A program made the translations under genes and the position numbers. Shown here one piece after another: positions 37,220 to 49,000 of a stretch of DNA of 64,000 nt. Every line of letters starts with the position of its first letter. Position 1 is the stretch's first letter. A model generated the notes under the pieces. The model had not been told where the DNA came from and searched no databases. It saw nothing but the letters and a program-made list of their open reading frames with translations. The stretch is from Polynucleobacter sp. VK25 (GTDB taxonomy: Bacteria > Pseudomonadota > Gammaproteobacteria > Burkholderiales > Burkholderiaceae). Location: contig NZ_CP061288.1 in assembly GCF_018687355.1 (NCBI RefSeq), positions 940,144 to 1,004,143 of the forward strand, in the 5' to 3' direction.

Positions 37220-39316
37220 ATGAATATGAATTATCGCTTTAGAAAATTTACCTGCTCATCGCTACATGCCTTGATCGCGCTGCTGCTTATAAATACTGCT
37301 CACGCGGAAGGTCAAGCGGATTCTTTACCGCAACTTGATGTCACGGGGGTGCGTGATAACGGACAAGGATTCTTGGCGCCTAACAAAGTATTGGCTGGTG
37401 ATGAGCTTCAGAACAAACTATCAGGTACGCTTGGTGCAACACTAGCAAATGAATTAGGCATCTCAGCTACAGGTTATGGTGCTGGATCTTCAAGGCCGGT
37501 TATTCGTGGCTTAGATGGTGCACGTGTACAAATTCTACAAAATGGCTTGTCTGTTGGAGATGTCTCTAGTATCTCCCCTGATCACGCCGTTGCAAGTCCA
37601 ATGCAAAACACGCATCAAATTGAAATTTTGCGTGGCGCTTCCGCCCTGCTTTATGGCTCGGGCTCAAGCGGTGGGCTAGTGAATGTTGTAAATGACCGAA
37701 TTGTTACAACAATGCCCGATACAGTTTCTGGCGCCATAAATACTAGCTACGAAACCGTTAATCAAGGCAAGACCGCCAATATTGAATTAGATGCTCCCGC
37801 TGGACCATTGGCACTTCATTTTGATTCAGCAATTAGCAACTCAAATAACTATCGCATTCCAGGCTATGCAGAGCAAGGTGGCCCAAACGCAAATTGGTCT
37901 ATCAATCCTGGTGAGTCAGTCAACGTCCCTTATAGCGGCAAACTGCCCTTCTCTTTTAGCAATCAAAATAGCATGGGTTTAGGCGCAAGTTATGTTCGAT
38001 CAGATGGATATACCGGCATCTCCATGGAGCGCATGAATCATAACTACGGCATTCCGACTGCCGAGGGAGGATTTATTCAGCAGTCTCAAAATCGTTACGA
38101 CATTGCACATCAATCCAACGACCCATTTGATGGCTTTAGCTCTGTCAAAATCAGCGCTGCCAACACGAATTATCAACATACTGAATTTACTAATAATGGT
38201 GTTGCTTCCACGCAATGGAATAACACTGCAACTGAAGCACGTCTAGAGTTGGCTCATAGAGAGTTATTGGGATCTAAAGGGATCTTAGGGGTGCAAATTA
38301 CCGGCGCAACCTTAAATGCGACTGATTTATCGACTAATAATTACGCAATTGTTCCGCAGACTAAGTCAAATTCATCCGCCCTGTTTTTGGTTGAGGAAGG
38401 TCGGTATGGCCTATTAAAAACAAATCTAGGAGTGCGTTATAACTACGCTACCCAAAATCCAAACTCAGGTACGCAGTTTCCAAGTGCCGCTAGTCAAGAT
38501 TTTGTGCCAAGCTTATATGGACCACCATCACTTCAAAGTCGTCAATTTAATTTAATGTCGTATTCCGCCGGAGGGATGTTGGATATTGCAAGAGGATATG
38601 GTGTTGGACTTACTTACACTGTTTCTCAAAGAGCCCCATCAGCTCAAGAGCTGTATTCATATGGACCACATGATTCAACTGCGACATTTGATATTGGAAA
38701 CTCGAATTTAGGCATTGAAACATCGCATAACCTTGAATTGAGTTTTCAAAAAACGCTTGGGATCGTTCGCAGCAAGGCTAGCATTTATAAAAACCAATTT
38801 AATAACTTTATTTACGGTTTCTACACAGGCGCCTATAGCCAAGCCAACGACAATTTTTCAGTTGTACAAGCCTCTCAAGCAAATGCAACTATTCAGGGCG
38901 CAGAAGCAGAGCTAAGTTACAACTATGGTGAAAATGGTGTTGGTGGGCGGATATTTGGGGATGTATCACAAGGTACATTTACCGGAGGAGGGAATCTTCC
39001 TATGCAGCCAGCCCCTCGCATTGGCACTGAATTATCTTATTTACACAAAGGTTGGTTGGCAGGCGCTAGCTACATCTACAGTTACCAACAAAATAAATTG
39101 GCCAGCTGGGAAATTGGACCAACGCCAAGCTATAACCTAGTCAATGCCAACCTTTCTTATACAGAGCGCGTTGGAAAGGTAAATTGGACCGGTTATCTCA
39201 TTCTGAAGAACTTGCTAAATGAAGAGATTCGCTACGCCACATCTCCTATGGCAGTCAGACTGTACGCTCCGCAACCAGGAAGAAGTCTAATGGTGGGTGT
39301 AAGAGCCGCCTTCTAA
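37220..39316 (+). CDS. znuD: TonB-dependent receptor, ZnuD-like (zinc uptake)
   Basis: The 698-aa outer-membrane receptor has a signal peptide (cut after about Ala29, AHA-EGQ) and a TonB-box-like LDVTG near residue 38. The plug domain (about 50-160) has RPVIRGLDGARVQILQNG, SISPDHAV and EILRGASALLYGSGSSGG. A 22-strand barrel ends in the usual aromatic residue (RAAF). The plug motif with DxSxxSPDHAV is characteristic of ZnuD-type zinc receptors. No Zur box was recognisable upstream. Zinc is the likely substrate; heme has been reported for some ZnuD proteins. Confidence 0.82.
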   Translation: MNMNYRFRKFTCSSLHALIALLLINTAHAEGQADSLPQLDVTGVRDNGQGFLAPNKVLAGDELQNKLSGTLGATLANELGISATGYGAGSSRPVIRGLDGARVQILQNGLSVGDVSSISPDHAVASPMQNTHQIEILRGASALLYGSGSSGGLVNVVNDRIVTTMPDTVSGAINTSYETVNQGKTANIELDAPAGPLALHFDSAISNSNNYRIPGYAEQGGPNANWSINPGESVNVPYSGKLPFSFSNQNSMGLGASYVRSDGYTGISMERMNHNYGIPTAEGGFIQQSQNRYDIAHQSNDPFDGFSSVKISAANTNYQHTEFTNNGVASTQWNNTATEARLELAHRELLGSKGILGVQITGATLNATDLSTNNYAIVPQTKSNSSALFLVEEGRYGLLKTNLGVRYNYATQNPNSGTQFPSAASQDFVPSLYGPPSLQSRQFNLMSYSAGGMLDIARGYGVGLTYTVSQRAPSAQELYSYGPHDSTATFDIGNSNLGIETSHNLELSFQKTLGIVRSKASIYKNQFNNFIYGFYTGAYSQANDNFSVVQASQANATIQGAEAELSYNYGENGVGGRIFGDVSQGTFTGGGNLPMQPAPRIGTELSYLHKGWLAGASYIYSYQQNKLASWEIGPTPSYNLVNANLSYTERVGKVNWTGYLILKNLLNEEIRYATSPMAVRLYAPQPGRSLMVGVRAAF

Positions 39317-39319
39317 CGC

Positions 39320-40663
39320 TTATGCAGTTGGAACTAAATCAGCAATACTTTTAGCTGCTCGCATTGCAACATCAGCATCCTTAGTCTCAACCATCACGCG
39401 CAATAAGGGTTCTGTTCCAGAGGCACGTATTAAGATTCTGCCAATATCTTGAAGATCAGCCTCAACCTTTGCGATTTGTCTTTTTAAGATCTCGTCGGAC
39501 TTCCAGTCATAGCCAGGTTTAAATTTCACATTCAAAAGTACCTGTGGATAGATTTTTACTAAATCAAGAAGCTGTGCAAGACTTTTTTTGTTTTGACTCA
39601 TGGCGGCCAATACCTGGAGCGCTGCAATGGTTCCATCACCAGTCGTATGTTGATCAAGACAAAGTAAGTGGCCAGAACCCTCACCGCCAATGATCCAGCC
39701 ATTCTGCTTAAGTAGCTCTAGAACGTAGCGATCGCCAACATTTGCGCGCTCAAAACCTATGCCCAGTTCCTTGATGGCGTTTTCAACTGCTAAATTGGTC
39801 ATTAAAGTGCCTACAGCACCACCAATCTTTTGGCCACGATCCAAGCGGTCTTTTGCCAATACATAAAGAAGCTCGTCACCATTAAATAATCGACCAGAGG
39901 CATCTACCATTTGCAAGCGATCGGCATCACCATCTAAAGCAATGCCTAAATCTGCTTTGACCTCTTTAACCTTAGCAATAAGTGCTGCCGGAGCGGTTGC
40001 ACCACAACCATCATTGATATTGCGGCCATCTGGACTTACGCCTATTGAAATAACCTCAGCACCTAGCTCATGAAAAACATGAGGGGCTGTGTGATAAGCG
40101 GCGCCATTAGCGCAATCTACTACGAGCTTCATTCCCTTGAGATTTAGCTCTCCAGGGAATGTTGATTTACAAAACTCAATGTAGCGTCCCGCAGCATCGT
40201 CTAAACGAAAGGCCTTACCAAGTTCTTTTGAATTTACGCATCCCATTGGGTTCTCTAATTCAGCCTCTATAGCTAATTCAAAATCATCGGATAACTTGTC
40301 ACCCTTTGCAGAAAAAAACTTGATGCCGTTATCTTGATAAGGATTGTGAGATGCTGAGATCACTAAGCCAGCCGATAAACGCAAGGCTTTAGTGAGGTAT
40401 GCAACTCCAGGAGTTGGGATGGGTCCACACAACATTACATCCACTCCGGCAGCAGCAAAGCCAGCCTCTAAAGCGGCCTCTAATAAATATCCAGATACCC
40501 GCGTGTCTTTACCGATAAGAATTTTGCAACGCTCACCAGACTTCGCGTCACGTGTTAATACTTTGCCTGCAGCGTAGCCTAAGCGAGTCATAAACTCGGG
40601 AACGATAGGAAATTGCCCCACCTCTCCCCGGATGCCGTCTGTGCCAAAGTATTGTTTTTTCAT
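39320..40663 (-). CDS. glmM: Phosphoglucosamine mutase
   Basis: It converts glucosamine 6-phosphate to glucosamine 1-phosphate for UDP-GlcNAc synthesis. The 447-aa protein has the phosphoserine loop ISASHNP (Ser105), the metal-binding DGDADR near residue 245, and the C-terminal phosphate-binding [14 protein letters not shown]. It is the last gene of rlmE-ftsH-folP-glmM, 31 nt after folP. It converges with znuD, 3 bp apart. Confidence 0.97.
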   Translation of the reverse strand: MKKQYFGTDGIRGEVGQFPIVPEFMTRLGYAAGKVLTRDAKSGERCKILIGKDTRVSGYLLEAALEAGFAAAGVDVMLCGPIPTPGVAYLTKALRLSAGLVISASHNPYQDNGIKFFSAKGDKLSDDFELAIEAELENPMGCVNSKELGKAFRLDDAAGRYIEFCKSTFPGELNLKGMKLVVDCANGAAYHTAPHVFHELGAEVISIGVSPDGRNINDGCGATAPAALIAKVKEVKADLGIALDGDADRLQMVDASGRLFNGDELLYVLAKDRLDRGQKIGGAVGTLMTNLAVENAIKELGIGFERANVGDRYVLELLKQNGWIIGGEGSGHLLCLDQHTTGDGTIAALQVLAAMSQNKKSLAQLLDLVKIYPQVLLNVKFKPGYDWKSDEILKRQIAKVEADLQDIGRILIRASGTEPLLRVMVETKDADVAMRAAKSIADLVPTA

Positions 40664-40694
40664 ATTTTGATTATAAAACTTAGATCGAGGTGAC

Positions 40695-41555
40695 CTATTG
40701 AATCGCTTCCCAAAGCTTTAATGCATCTACCGTTTCCGCTACATCATGTACCCGGACAATTTTTGTACCTCTATCAGCAGCCATAATGGCGGCAGAAATA
40801 CTAGCGGCAACACGATCATTACTATCCTTGCCAGTAATCTTGCCAAGCATGGACTTTCGAGAGATTCCTGCAAGCACGGGAACACCCAAAGTTGAAAACT
40901 GAGCAAAGTTCGCCAGCATAGTCAGATTGTGTTCTAGGTTTTTACCAAAACCAAAGCCAGGATCAATAGCAATTCGATTCCCATCAACACCCTCGGCAAG
41001 CAATAATTCGACCCGCTCTTTTAGGAATTCTTTAACATCATTAACGACATCTTGATAGCTGGGATCAAATTGCATGGTGAGAGGATCGCGCTGCATATGC
41101 ATCAGCACAATGCCACAACTTTTATTTTCTAAAACAGCATCAACCGAACCGCTTTGACGAAGAGCCCAAATATCATTTACGCAATCCACTCCAGCATGCA
41201 ATGCTTGACGCATCGTTTCCGCCTTATAAGTGTCTATTGATAAAGGCACACCGCAATCCTTAAGTGCTTCAATTACCGGCAGCACCCTGTCTAATTCTTC
41301 CTGCAATTCGACAGGCTCAGCACCGGGTCTTGTTGACTCACCGCCAATATCAATCAGATCGACACCATTAGCAATCATGTACTCTGCTTGAGTAATTGCG
41401 TCCTTAGGGGTTCTGAATCTTCCACCATCAGAGAATGAATCTGGAGTTGCGTTCAGAATACCCATAACAATCGGGCGCTTACGTTTATCGAAATCAAAAA
41501 GAAAACGCCCACAACGCCAAGTTGTGGGCATCTTTTGAAGACTTTGATGGGGCAT
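40695..41555 (-). CDS. folP: Dihydropteroate synthase
   Basis: It joins p-aminobenzoate to dihydropterin pyrophosphate in folate synthesis and is the sulfonamide target. Both family signatures are present: [15 protein letters not shown] and [11 protein letters not shown], plus [13 protein letters not shown] and GISRKSMLG. The start is uncertain: ATG at 41555 or at 41531 ([10 protein letters not shown]); neither has a strong ribosome site and the later one fits family length better. It lies 22-25 nt after ftsH. Confidence 0.95.
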   Translation of the reverse strand: MPHQSLQKMPTTWRCGRFLFDFDKRKRPIVMGILNATPDSFSDGGRFRTPKDAITQAEYMIANGVDLIDIGGESTRPGAEPVELQEELDRVLPVIEALKDCGVPLSIDTYKAETMRQALHAGVDCVNDIWALRQSGSVDAVLENKSCGIVLMHMQRDPLTMQFDPSYQDVVNDVKEFLKERVELLLAEGVDGNRIAIDPGFGFGKNLEHNLTMLANFAQFSTLGVPVLAGISRKSMLGKITGKDSNDRVAASISAAIMAADRGTKIVRVHDVAETVDALKLWEAIQ

Positions 41556-41580
41556 CAAAGGCTGCCGCTAAACAAGGCGT

Positions 41581-43458
41581 TTATGCAGTAGCTGGAGCGC
41601 TGCCAGTCGCAGGTCCAGGGGTGCCAGCAGAATTGCCAAACTGTGTCGCTGGAGGTGGTTTAGGTGCTCGTGGTGGGCGACCTTCCATGATGTCATTGAT
41701 TTGCTCTGCATCAATTGTTTCCCATTCAAGCAAAGCAGCCACCATTGCCTCAACCTTATCGCGATTCTGTTCTAGGATGGATCTGGCCAAAGCATACTGA
41801 CTATCTACCAAGGCACGAATTTCTGCATCTACTTTTTGTTGGGTCAACTCAGAAACAGTTTTGGTGCTGTTGCGACCAAAAATACTTTCAGACTCGGTGT
41901 CAACATAAACCATCGTACCCAAGCTATCACTCATGCCATAGCGAGTAACCATGTCGCGAGCCATTTTTGTAGCGCGCTCAAAGTCATTAGAAGCACCGGT
42001 GCTCATGGAGTGCAAAAATACTTCTTCAGCGGCACGCCCACCAAATAAAATGGCCAACTCTTCCATCATGCGATCTTTGTACAAGTTCACACGATCAAAC
42101 TCAGGCAACTGCCAGGTAACACCAAGTGCCATACCGCGAGGCATGATGGTGACCTTATGGACCGGATCGGCCTTAGGCAATATCTTAGCAACAACAGCAT
42201 GACCGGACTCATGATAAGCAGTATTGCGGCGCTCTTCTTCACGCATGACCGCAGACTTGCGCTCAGGCCCCATGTAGATCTTATCTTTTGCGTCCTCGAA
42301 ATCCTTCATGTCTACTGCACGCTTATTACGACGAGCCGCAAACAACGCAGATTCATTTACCAAGTTTGCCAAATCTGCGCCGGAGAAACCTGGAGTGCCG
42401 CGAGCCAAAACAGCAGCATTCACGTCAGGATCAATTGGAACTTTACGCATATGAACTTGCAAAATCTGCTCACGGCCACGAATGTCCGGCAAGCCTACAT
42501 GAACCTGTCGATCGAAACGTCCTGGGCGTAATAACGCTTTATCTAAGACATCAGAGCGGTTGGTTGCAGCAACGACGATCACGCCGCTGTTACTTTCAAA
42601 ACCATCCATCTCAACTAGCATCTGGTTGAGAGTTTGTTCGCGTTCATCATTGCCGCCACCCATACCGGCGCCGCGGTGACGACCTACTGCATCAATTTCA
42701 TCGATAAAGATGATGCAAGGAGAGTTTTTCTTTGCGTTCTCAAACATATCTCGTACACGAGATGCGCCAACACCAACAAACATCTCAACGAAGTCAGAGC
42801 CAGAAATAGAGAAGAATGGAACCTTGGCTTCACCCGCAATGGCGCGAGCCAAAAGAGTCTTACCAGTACCCGGAGGACCAACCAGCAAGACACCATGAGG
42901 AATTCGGCCGCCAAGTTTTTGAAACTTTTGCGGATCTTTTAAGAAATCAACAATCTCAAAAACTTCTTCTTTTGCCTCGTCACATCCAGCAACGTCTGCG
43001 AAAGTAACTGTATTGCTATTTTCATCAATGAGGCGTGCCTTTGATTTGCCAAAGGAGAATGCTCCGCCTTTGCCGCCACCCTGCATTTGGCGCATCATGA
43101 AAAACCAAAAGCCAATAATTAATAAGGTAGGACCAAGATAGTACAAGGCAGAAACCAACATGTTCGGCTCATCATCGGCTTTACCTGTTACCTGAACACC
43201 GTATTTCATCAAATCACCAACCATCCAAATATCACCGGGAGAGATAATCGAATACTTGTTGCCATCAGCTGGGGTTACTTGTAATGTGCGGCCTTGCACA
43301 TCAACGCGTTTAACTTTGCCAGCTTTAGCGTCATCCATGAATTGAGAATACGTGACCTGAGTTTGGTCCTTGGGCTTATCAAACTGTTTAAAAACAGTGA
43401 AAAGTACCAAGCCCACAATGAGCCACACACCGATTTTTTGGAACATATTGCTGTTCAA
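41581..43458 (-). CDS. ftsH: ATP-dependent zinc metalloprotease FtsH
   Basis: FtsH is a membrane-anchored hexameric AAA+ protease that degrades damaged membrane proteins and regulators. It has two membrane helices (about 9-24 and 103-122), a periplasmic loop between them, Walker A GPPGTGKT (194-201), Walker B IIFIDEID (about 249-256), pore motif [11 protein letters not shown], and the zinc site HESGH (416-420). Length 625 aa. The start is TTG at 43458, supported by AAAGGA 7 nt upstream; an ATG at 43446 lacks such a site. It leads ftsH-folP-glmM. Confidence 0.97.
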   Translation of the reverse strand: MNSNMFQKIGVWLIVGLVLFTVFKQFDKPKDQTQVTYSQFMDDAKAGKVKRVDVQGRTLQVTPADGNKYSIISPGDIWMVGDLMKYGVQVTGKADDEPNMLVSALYYLGPTLLIIGFWFFMMRQMQGGGKGGAFSFGKSKARLIDENSNTVTFADVAGCDEAKEEVFEIVDFLKDPQKFQKLGGRIPHGVLLVGPPGTGKTLLARAIAGEAKVPFFSISGSDFVEMFVGVGASRVRDMFENAKKNSPCIIFIDEIDAVGRHRGAGMGGGNDEREQTLNQMLVEMDGFESNSGVIVVAATNRSDVLDKALLRPGRFDRQVHVGLPDIRGREQILQVHMRKVPIDPDVNAAVLARGTPGFSGADLANLVNESALFAARRNKRAVDMKDFEDAKDKIYMGPERKSAVMREEERRNTAYHESGHAVVAKILPKADPVHKVTIMPRGMALGVTWQLPEFDRVNLYKDRMMEELAILFGGRAAEEVFLHSMSTGASNDFERATKMARDMVTRYGMSDSLGTMVYVDTESESIFGRNSTKTVSELTQQKVDAEIRALVDSQYALARSILEQNRDKVEAMVAALLEWETIDAEQINDIMEGRPPRAPKPPPATQFGNSAGTPGPATGSAPATA

Positions 43459-43560
43459 AATGAGTCCTTTTCTGGATTGATCCAGGAGTTAAAGCGATAA
43501 GCTTCCTAAGTATTTGATTCTACTACCACCCTTTTTCAAGGGCTAATGGCATATTTATTT

Positions 43561-43586
43561 ATTAAAACCCCTATATTTCGGGGGTT
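43561..43586 (-). terminator. Terminator between rlmE and ftsH
   Basis: AACCCC (43566-43571) and GGGGTT (43581-43586) form a 6-bp stem with a TATATTTCG loop. On the minus strand TTTTAATAAAT follows. It lies 31 nt past the rlmE stop and would separate rlmE from ftsH transcripts at least partly. Confidence 0.5.
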
Positions 43587-43616
43587 ATTGAGCACATTTG
43601 GCGCCTCTACAAATGA

Positions 43617-44291
43617 TTATTTTGGGGACTTTAGATTTCTGCCCAAAAGGAAGATCTCTGAAGACTTTGCCCTGGATGCTTTGGGTTTGCGGGAAGCAAC
43701 CGTTTTGAAGACCTTTTTAAAGGATTCCACGATCTGGCTGTAACCACTACCGTTGAAACATTTAATCAAAAGAGCGCCCTCTGGTTTCAGATGGGCGGTA
43801 GCAAAGTCTAGAGCAATCTCAGCCAAAAAAGCCATTCTGGCTGCATCAGCTACACCCACCCCTGAAAGGTTTGGCGCCATATCTGACAAAACCAAATCAA
43901 CCTTGCCATCTGCGCTCTCAGGCAAAAGTGCTTCTAACGCAGCAAGCCCCTCATCCTCTCTAAAGTCACCCTGAATAAAGCTCACATCGGCAATATCTTC
44001 CATTGGCAAAATATCAATGGCAATAATTTGTCCATCAGGCTTTCCGGATTCTATTTTGGGGTTACTTTTACCAAGCTCAGTAAGACGGTTGCGCACGTAC
44101 TGGGACCAACTCCCTGGAGCGCTCCCTAAGTCAACAATGGTCATCCCTGCTTTGATGAGATGATCCTGCTCGTCAATTTCACTAAGCTTATAAACCGCTC
44201 TAGCGCGATAGCCCTCTTTTTGAGCCTTCTTCACATAAGGATCGGTTAGATGATCCTGCAACCAACTTTTATTAAATTTATTCTTCGCCAC
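43617..44291 (-). CDS. rlmE: 23S rRNA (uridine-2'-O)-methyltransferase RlmE (FtsJ)
   Basis: It methylates the ribose of a universally conserved uridine in the 23S rRNA A-loop. The 224-aa Rossmann methyltransferase has the SAM motif [14 protein letters not shown] (about 53-66), [13 protein letters not shown] and a C-terminal KCFNGSGY. The K-D-K-E set is consistent with these stretches. It is upstream of ftsH and divergent from yhbY, as in E. coli. Confidence 0.96.
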   Translation of the reverse strand: MAKNKFNKSWLQDHLTDPYVKKAQKEGYRARAVYKLSEIDEQDHLIKAGMTIVDLGSAPGSWSQYVRNRLTELGKSNPKIESGKPDGQIIAIDILPMEDIADVSFIQGDFREDEGLAALEALLPESADGKVDLVLSDMAPNLSGVGVADAARMAFLAEIALDFATAHLKPEGALLIKCFNGSGYSQIVESFKKVFKTVASRKPKASRAKSSEIFLLGRNLKSPK

Positions 44292-44417
44292 AACTTACCC
44301 ACTTTCACCCTCTATTTTCCTAGTTTCTGCGCTCTAAAGCAAAAGGTATCGACCTAAATGACTGCAAATTCAAGCCAAAAGGTCAATTTAGGCCCTCAAT
44401 GCTCTATCATCAAGCCC

Positions 44418-45044
44418 ATGACTGCACTAACAATTACCCCTGCACAACGTAAATCCCTTAAAGCTGATGCTCATGACTTAAGTCCTGTTGTCATGATCGG
44501 TGGCGATGGCCTAACGCCCGCCGTACTCAAAGAAGCCAAATTGGCTATTAATCATCATGGATTGATTAAGATCCGCGTTTTTGGGGATGAGCGGGAAGCA
44601 CGCATTGCCATCTATGAAGAGCTTTGCGATAAATTGGATGCCGCCCCAGTTCAACATATTGGTAAATTGCTCGTGTTGTGGAAACCAAAAGACATGGTTG
44701 ATGAGGCCTTTAGCAATTTAGGTCGATCAAGCAAGCAAACTAAAAAATCTTTACAGGCACCCCGTACAAAACGTCAGCCAAATCGCGCTCCTACGAAAGC
44801 CGGTATTCGCACCAGCACCTCCGAAAGATCAGATCGTCGCTCTGCGTCAAATGCTGCACCTTTTGCACGTGCCGCCGCAGTGAGGTCAGCCACACCTAAA
44901 AAACGAGTTCTACGCTCTGAAGCAGCAGAATCAAAAATTGGATGGTCGTCACCTGGCTACAGAAAAGCAGTTGCTGCACCAGCACCAATTAAGAAGCGTA
45001 AGGTCAGAATGAGTAGTACGAAGAAAAAATCACTCGGCTCTTAA
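44418..45044 (+). CDS. yhbY: YhbY-family CRM-domain RNA-binding protein with long basic tail
   Basis: YhbY binds pre-50S ribosomal particles. The CRM domain (about 1-97) starts MTALTITPAQRKSLKADAHD and has VVMIGGDGLTPAVLKEA. I choose the ATG at 44418 because the domain begins there; the ATG at 44358 would add 20 unlike residues. The remaining ~110 residues are Lys/Arg/Ser/Ala-rich and look disordered, whereas E. coli YhbY is just the 97-aa domain. It is divergent from rlmE, as in E. coli. Confidence 0.9.
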   Translation: MTALTITPAQRKSLKADAHDLSPVVMIGGDGLTPAVLKEAKLAINHHGLIKIRVFGDEREARIAIYEELCDKLDAAPVQHIGKLLVLWKPKDMVDEAFSNLGRSSKQTKKSLQAPRTKRQPNRAPTKAGIRTSTSERSDRRSASNAAPFARAAAVRSATPKKRVLRSEAAESKIGWSSPGYRKAVAAPAPIKKRKVRMSSTKKKSLGS

Positions 45045-45062
45045 GTCAAGCCAGGATGATAT

Positions 45063-45087
45063 AAAAACGCCGCTAGACGGCGTTTTT
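45063..45087. terminator. Bidirectional terminator overlapping a stop codon
   Basis: AAAAACGCCG (45063-45072) pairs with CGGCGTTTTT (45078-45087). The plus strand has a T-run after it and the minus strand a TTTTTAT run. It ends yhbY; the minus-strand DUF4149 stop (45073-45075) lies in the loop. Confidence 0.88.
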
Positions 45088-45546
45088 TGTTGCTCGCCAA
45101 ACGAGCGCAACCCCAAGTAGAGCCTGAATCATAAAGAGAATGCTAGATACCCCATGAAGTCGATTGAACAAAGGCGCATGGGTTGATTCAGGGACAGATA
45201 AACCCAAATAGAGCGCCTGATCTCTGAGTGAATTCATCCACGGAATAATGATGAACGCAGCAGCAACTGCGCAAGCAAACATTCCTAATAGTATCCAGCG
45301 AATGATGCGGTAATGGTTCTTACCCTGCCTTACTAGGTTGCTTGCAATAATCATTAATAGTGTGCTGGCGACAACACCAAGATACGCAGTTGCTCTGAAA
45401 AGACTAGCGGCAACCATGCCAGCAACCTGTCGATCACCTAGGCTAGAGAAAAGAATTGGAACTACTAAAAATCCAATGGTGATGAAGCTACCTACCCAGA
45501 GGCCTGAAATCAGGTTAAAGACTCTCTGGGTTTGAAGGCAATGCAT
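45073..45546 (-). CDS. DUF4149 membrane protein
   Basis: The 157-aa protein has four membrane helices and the DUF4149 pattern: LWVGSFITIGFLVVPILFSSL at the start and HAPLFNRLHGVSSILFMIQALLG near the end. Function unknown. Its ATG overlaps the greA stop (TAATG), so it is the tail of the carAB-greA cluster. Confidence 0.82.
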   Translation of the reverse strand: MHCLQTQRVFNLISGLWVGSFITIGFLVVPILFSSLGDRQVAGMVAASLFRATAYLGVVASTLLMIIASNLVRQGKNHYRIIRWILLGMFACAVAAAFIIIPWMNSLRDQALYLGLSVPESTHAPLFNRLHGVSSILFMIQALLGVALVWRATKNAV

Positions 45547-46022
45547 TAGACGTAACGCACAGCCAATATTTCAACTTCGCGGTTACCGCCAGGCGCTTGA
45601 ACAGCCACAACATCACCCTCTTCTTTGCCAATTAATGCGCGTGCAATCGGTGAGCTGATAGAGATTTTCTTTACAGCGATATCTGCCTCATCATCCCCAA
45701 CAATTTGATAGGTCAGTTTCGTGCCATCCTCCAGGTCCTCTAGATCAACGGTAGCGCCAAACACTATTCGTCCAGCAACATCCAAGGTGGAAGGATCAAT
45801 AATTTGAGCTGCAGATAACTTGCCCTCCAACTCTTGAATGCGACCTTCAATAAAGCCTTGCTTTTCTTTGGCTGCATCGTATTCAGCGTTCTCAGAGAGA
45901 TCGCCTTGAGCGCGAGCTTCAGAGATGGCATTAATTACCGCAGGACGTTCTACGTGTTTAAGACGGTGCAACTCTTCTTTAAGAAGTTCTGCACCGTGCT
46001 TGGTAATCGGGATTGTGCTCAT
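45546..46022 (-). CDS. greA: Transcription elongation factor GreA
   Basis: GreA rescues backtracked RNA polymerase by stimulating transcript cleavage. The 158-aa protein has the N-terminal coiled coil (about 10-75) with the acidic tip motif [14 protein letters not shown] and a C-terminal domain with [14 protein letters not shown]. It lies 58 nt after carB and is translationally coupled to the DUF4149 gene. Confidence 0.97.
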   Translation of the reverse strand: MSTIPITKHGAELLKEELHRLKHVERPAVINAISEARAQGDLSENAEYDAAKEKQGFIEGRIQELEGKLSAAQIIDPSTLDVAGRIVFGATVDLEDLEDGTKLTYQIVGDDEADIAVKKISISSPIARALIGKEEGDVVAVQAPGGNREVEILAVRYV

Positions 46023-46080
46023 GAAACTAACCTAACATAAATTCTTGCGCAAAATCGCGCATATAAAAGTCAATTTTAGA

Positions 46081-49000
46081 TTAAATGAGCTCCTGATGTA
46101 AGTTTTGCAGGGAATAAACCTCAAGAGAGTCGAGTCGGCCATTTTCAGAGGCCAATAAACCATCCATCACTGCTCGTGCGGCACTAATAGTCGTGTAGTA
46201 CGTTACGCCATTAGCTTGAGCGCTTGTGCGAATCGATCTGGAGTCAGCAATTGCCGTCCGGGTCTCATCCACAGTGGTAAAGACTAGTGAAATCTCACCA
46301 TTCTTAATAAAATCCACAATATGTGGACGGCCGTCTTTTACCTTGTTTACAACTCTCACTGGCAAACCAGCAGCTTCAATAGCTGCAGCAGTACCTTTGG
46401 TGGCAACCATCGGGAAGCCGAGTTGATGCAATAACTTAGCTACTTCAATTGCCTTCGGCTTATCGCTATCTTTGACAGTCAACAAAACTGTACCGCTCTT
46501 AGGTAGCTTAATTCCGGCTCCGAGCTGAGACTTGAATAACGCCTCACCAAAGGTCTTGCCAACACCCATCACTTCACCAGTGGAGCGCATTTCTGGTCCA
46601 AGTATTGGATCAATGCCTGGGAACTTATTAAAAGGGAAGACCGCTTCTTTTACCGAGAAGTACGGAGGCTTCACTTCGCTCTTAATTCCCTGTTGCTCTA
46701 GTGTCTGGCCAACCATACAACGCGCTGCAATCTTTGCAAGCTGCAACCCCGTTGCTTTAGATACGAAAGGAACAGTACGAGATGCTCGTGGATTTACCTC
46801 AAGGACATAGATTACGTCTTTGCCATCTACATTCTGAATTGCAAACTGAACATTCATTAAACCAACTACATTCAGACCTTTGGCCATGGCTGCAGTTTGA
46901 CGCTTAATCTCTTCAACCGTCGCATCAGACAATGAATACGGTGGCAATGAGCAGGCTGAATCACCTGAGTGAACACCGGCTTGCTCGATATGCTCCATGA
47001 CGCCGCCGATAAATACAGCAGTGCCATCGCTGATGCAATCCACATCACATTCAATCGCATCATTCAGGAAGCGGTCGAGTAGCACAGGAGAGTCATGAGA
47101 TACCTTGACGGCCTCACGCATATAACGCTCCAAGTCGCGGCCATCATGGACGATTTCCATAGCGCGACCGCCTAAGACATAAGACGGACGAACGACTAAT
47201 GGGTAGCCAATTTCATCCGCAAGCTTAAGAGCCTCTTCTTCAGTACGGGCCGTACGATTGGGTGGCTGACGCAAACCAAGATCCTGAAGTAACTTTTGGA
47301 AGCGCTCACGGTCTTCTGCTGCATCAATCATGTCTGGCGAAGTGCCAATAATTGGAACGCCATTACGCTCGAGATCAAGGGCTAATTTCAATGGCGTTTG
47401 ACCACCGTATTGAACGATCACGCCCTTTGGCTTTTCTTTGGCGACAATCTCTAAAACATCTTCTAAAGTAAGCGGCTCAAAATACAGTCGGTCAGATGTG
47501 TCGTAGTCAGTAGAAACGGTTTCAGGATTGCAGTTAACCATGATGGTTTCGTAACCATCATCACGCATTGCTAAAGCAGCGTGAACGCAACAATAGTCAA
47601 ACTCAATACCTTGACCAATACGATTCGGCCCCCCGCCTAAAACCATAATCTTTTCTTTATTGGTAGGCTGTGACTCGCACTCCCCATGCTCTGCTTCATA
47701 AGTAGAGTACAGGTAAGCAGTGTTTGTTGAGAATTCGGCTGCGCAGGTATCTACACGCTTATATACAGGGACCACTTTTAAGCGATGACGTGCAGCACGA
47801 ACGGATGCAGCATCAACTTTTAATAACTTTGCCAAGCGGCGATCAGAGAAGCCCTTTTGCTTGACAAAACGCAATTCAGGGGCTGTCAGGCTATCTATTT
47901 TGCGCTGCTTAAGTTCGGCTTCAATAGTAATGAGCTCTTCAATTTGCTCTAAGAACCAAGGATCTACTTTTGTTTCAGCGTAAATCTCATCAAGCCCCAT
48001 TCCCATGCGGAATGCATCACCCAAATACCAGATGCGATCTGGTCCAGGCTCATTGATTTCATTGATGATGTCATCGAGGTCTGTAGAAATCTCATCAAGA
48101 CCATCAACTCCGACCTCAAGTCCGCGAAGGGCTTTTTGAAATGACTCTTGAAAAGTACGGCCAATGGCCATCACTTCTCCAACCGACTTCATCTGCGTCG
48201 TTAAGCGAGAGTCAGCTTGGGGAAACTTCTCAAATGCAAACCGAGGAATCTTGGTAACAACGTAATCAATTGAAGGCTCAAATGATGCAGGTGTTGCTCC
48301 ACCAGTAATATCGTTCTTGAGTTCATCCAATGTATAGCCTACAGCCAATTTAGCCGCAATCTTCGCAATAGGGAAACCGGTGGCCTTCGATGCCAAGGCT
48401 GATGAACGCGAAACACGTGGATTCATTTCAATGACGATCATGCGACCATCAATAGGATTGATGGAGAACTGAACGTTTGAGCCACCAGTATCAACGCCGA
48501 TCTCTCTTAGAACAGCAATCGATGCATTACGCATGATTTGATACTCTTTATCCGTCAAAGTCTGAGCAGGTGCAACGGTAATGGAGTCGCCGGTATGCAC
48601 ACCCATTGGATCCAAGTTTTCAATCGAGCAAACAATAATGCAGTTGTCATTGCGATCACGCACGACTTCCATCTCGAACTCTTTCCAACCAAGGAGAGAT
48701 TCTTCAATCAAGAGCTCACGGGTAGGCGATAAATCAAGCCCACGCTTGCAAATTTCCTCGAATTCTTCGCGGTTATAGGCAATGCCACCACCTGATCCAC
48801 CCATGGTGAATGAAGGTCGTATTACCACCGGGAAACCAGAGCTACCAGTCTGCTTCATAATTTGCTGCTGCACTTCATGCGCTTCATCCATTGAGTGCGC
48901 AATCCCCGACTTTGCCGAACCTAGACCAATTTTGGTCATCGCCTCTTTAAATTTCTGACGATCTTCTGCTTTATCAATGGCTTCTGGTGAAGCGCCAATC

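Noticed and set aside
42157..42942. Several plus-strand frames of 100-124 aa antisense to ftsH
   Set aside because: They lie opposite a strongly conserved gene, have odd composition and no initiation signals; shadows of ftsH codon usage.
43546..43743. 65-aa plus-strand frame across the rlmE-ftsH gap
   Set aside because: It covers a terminator and the antisense of the rlmE 3' end; no ribosome site.
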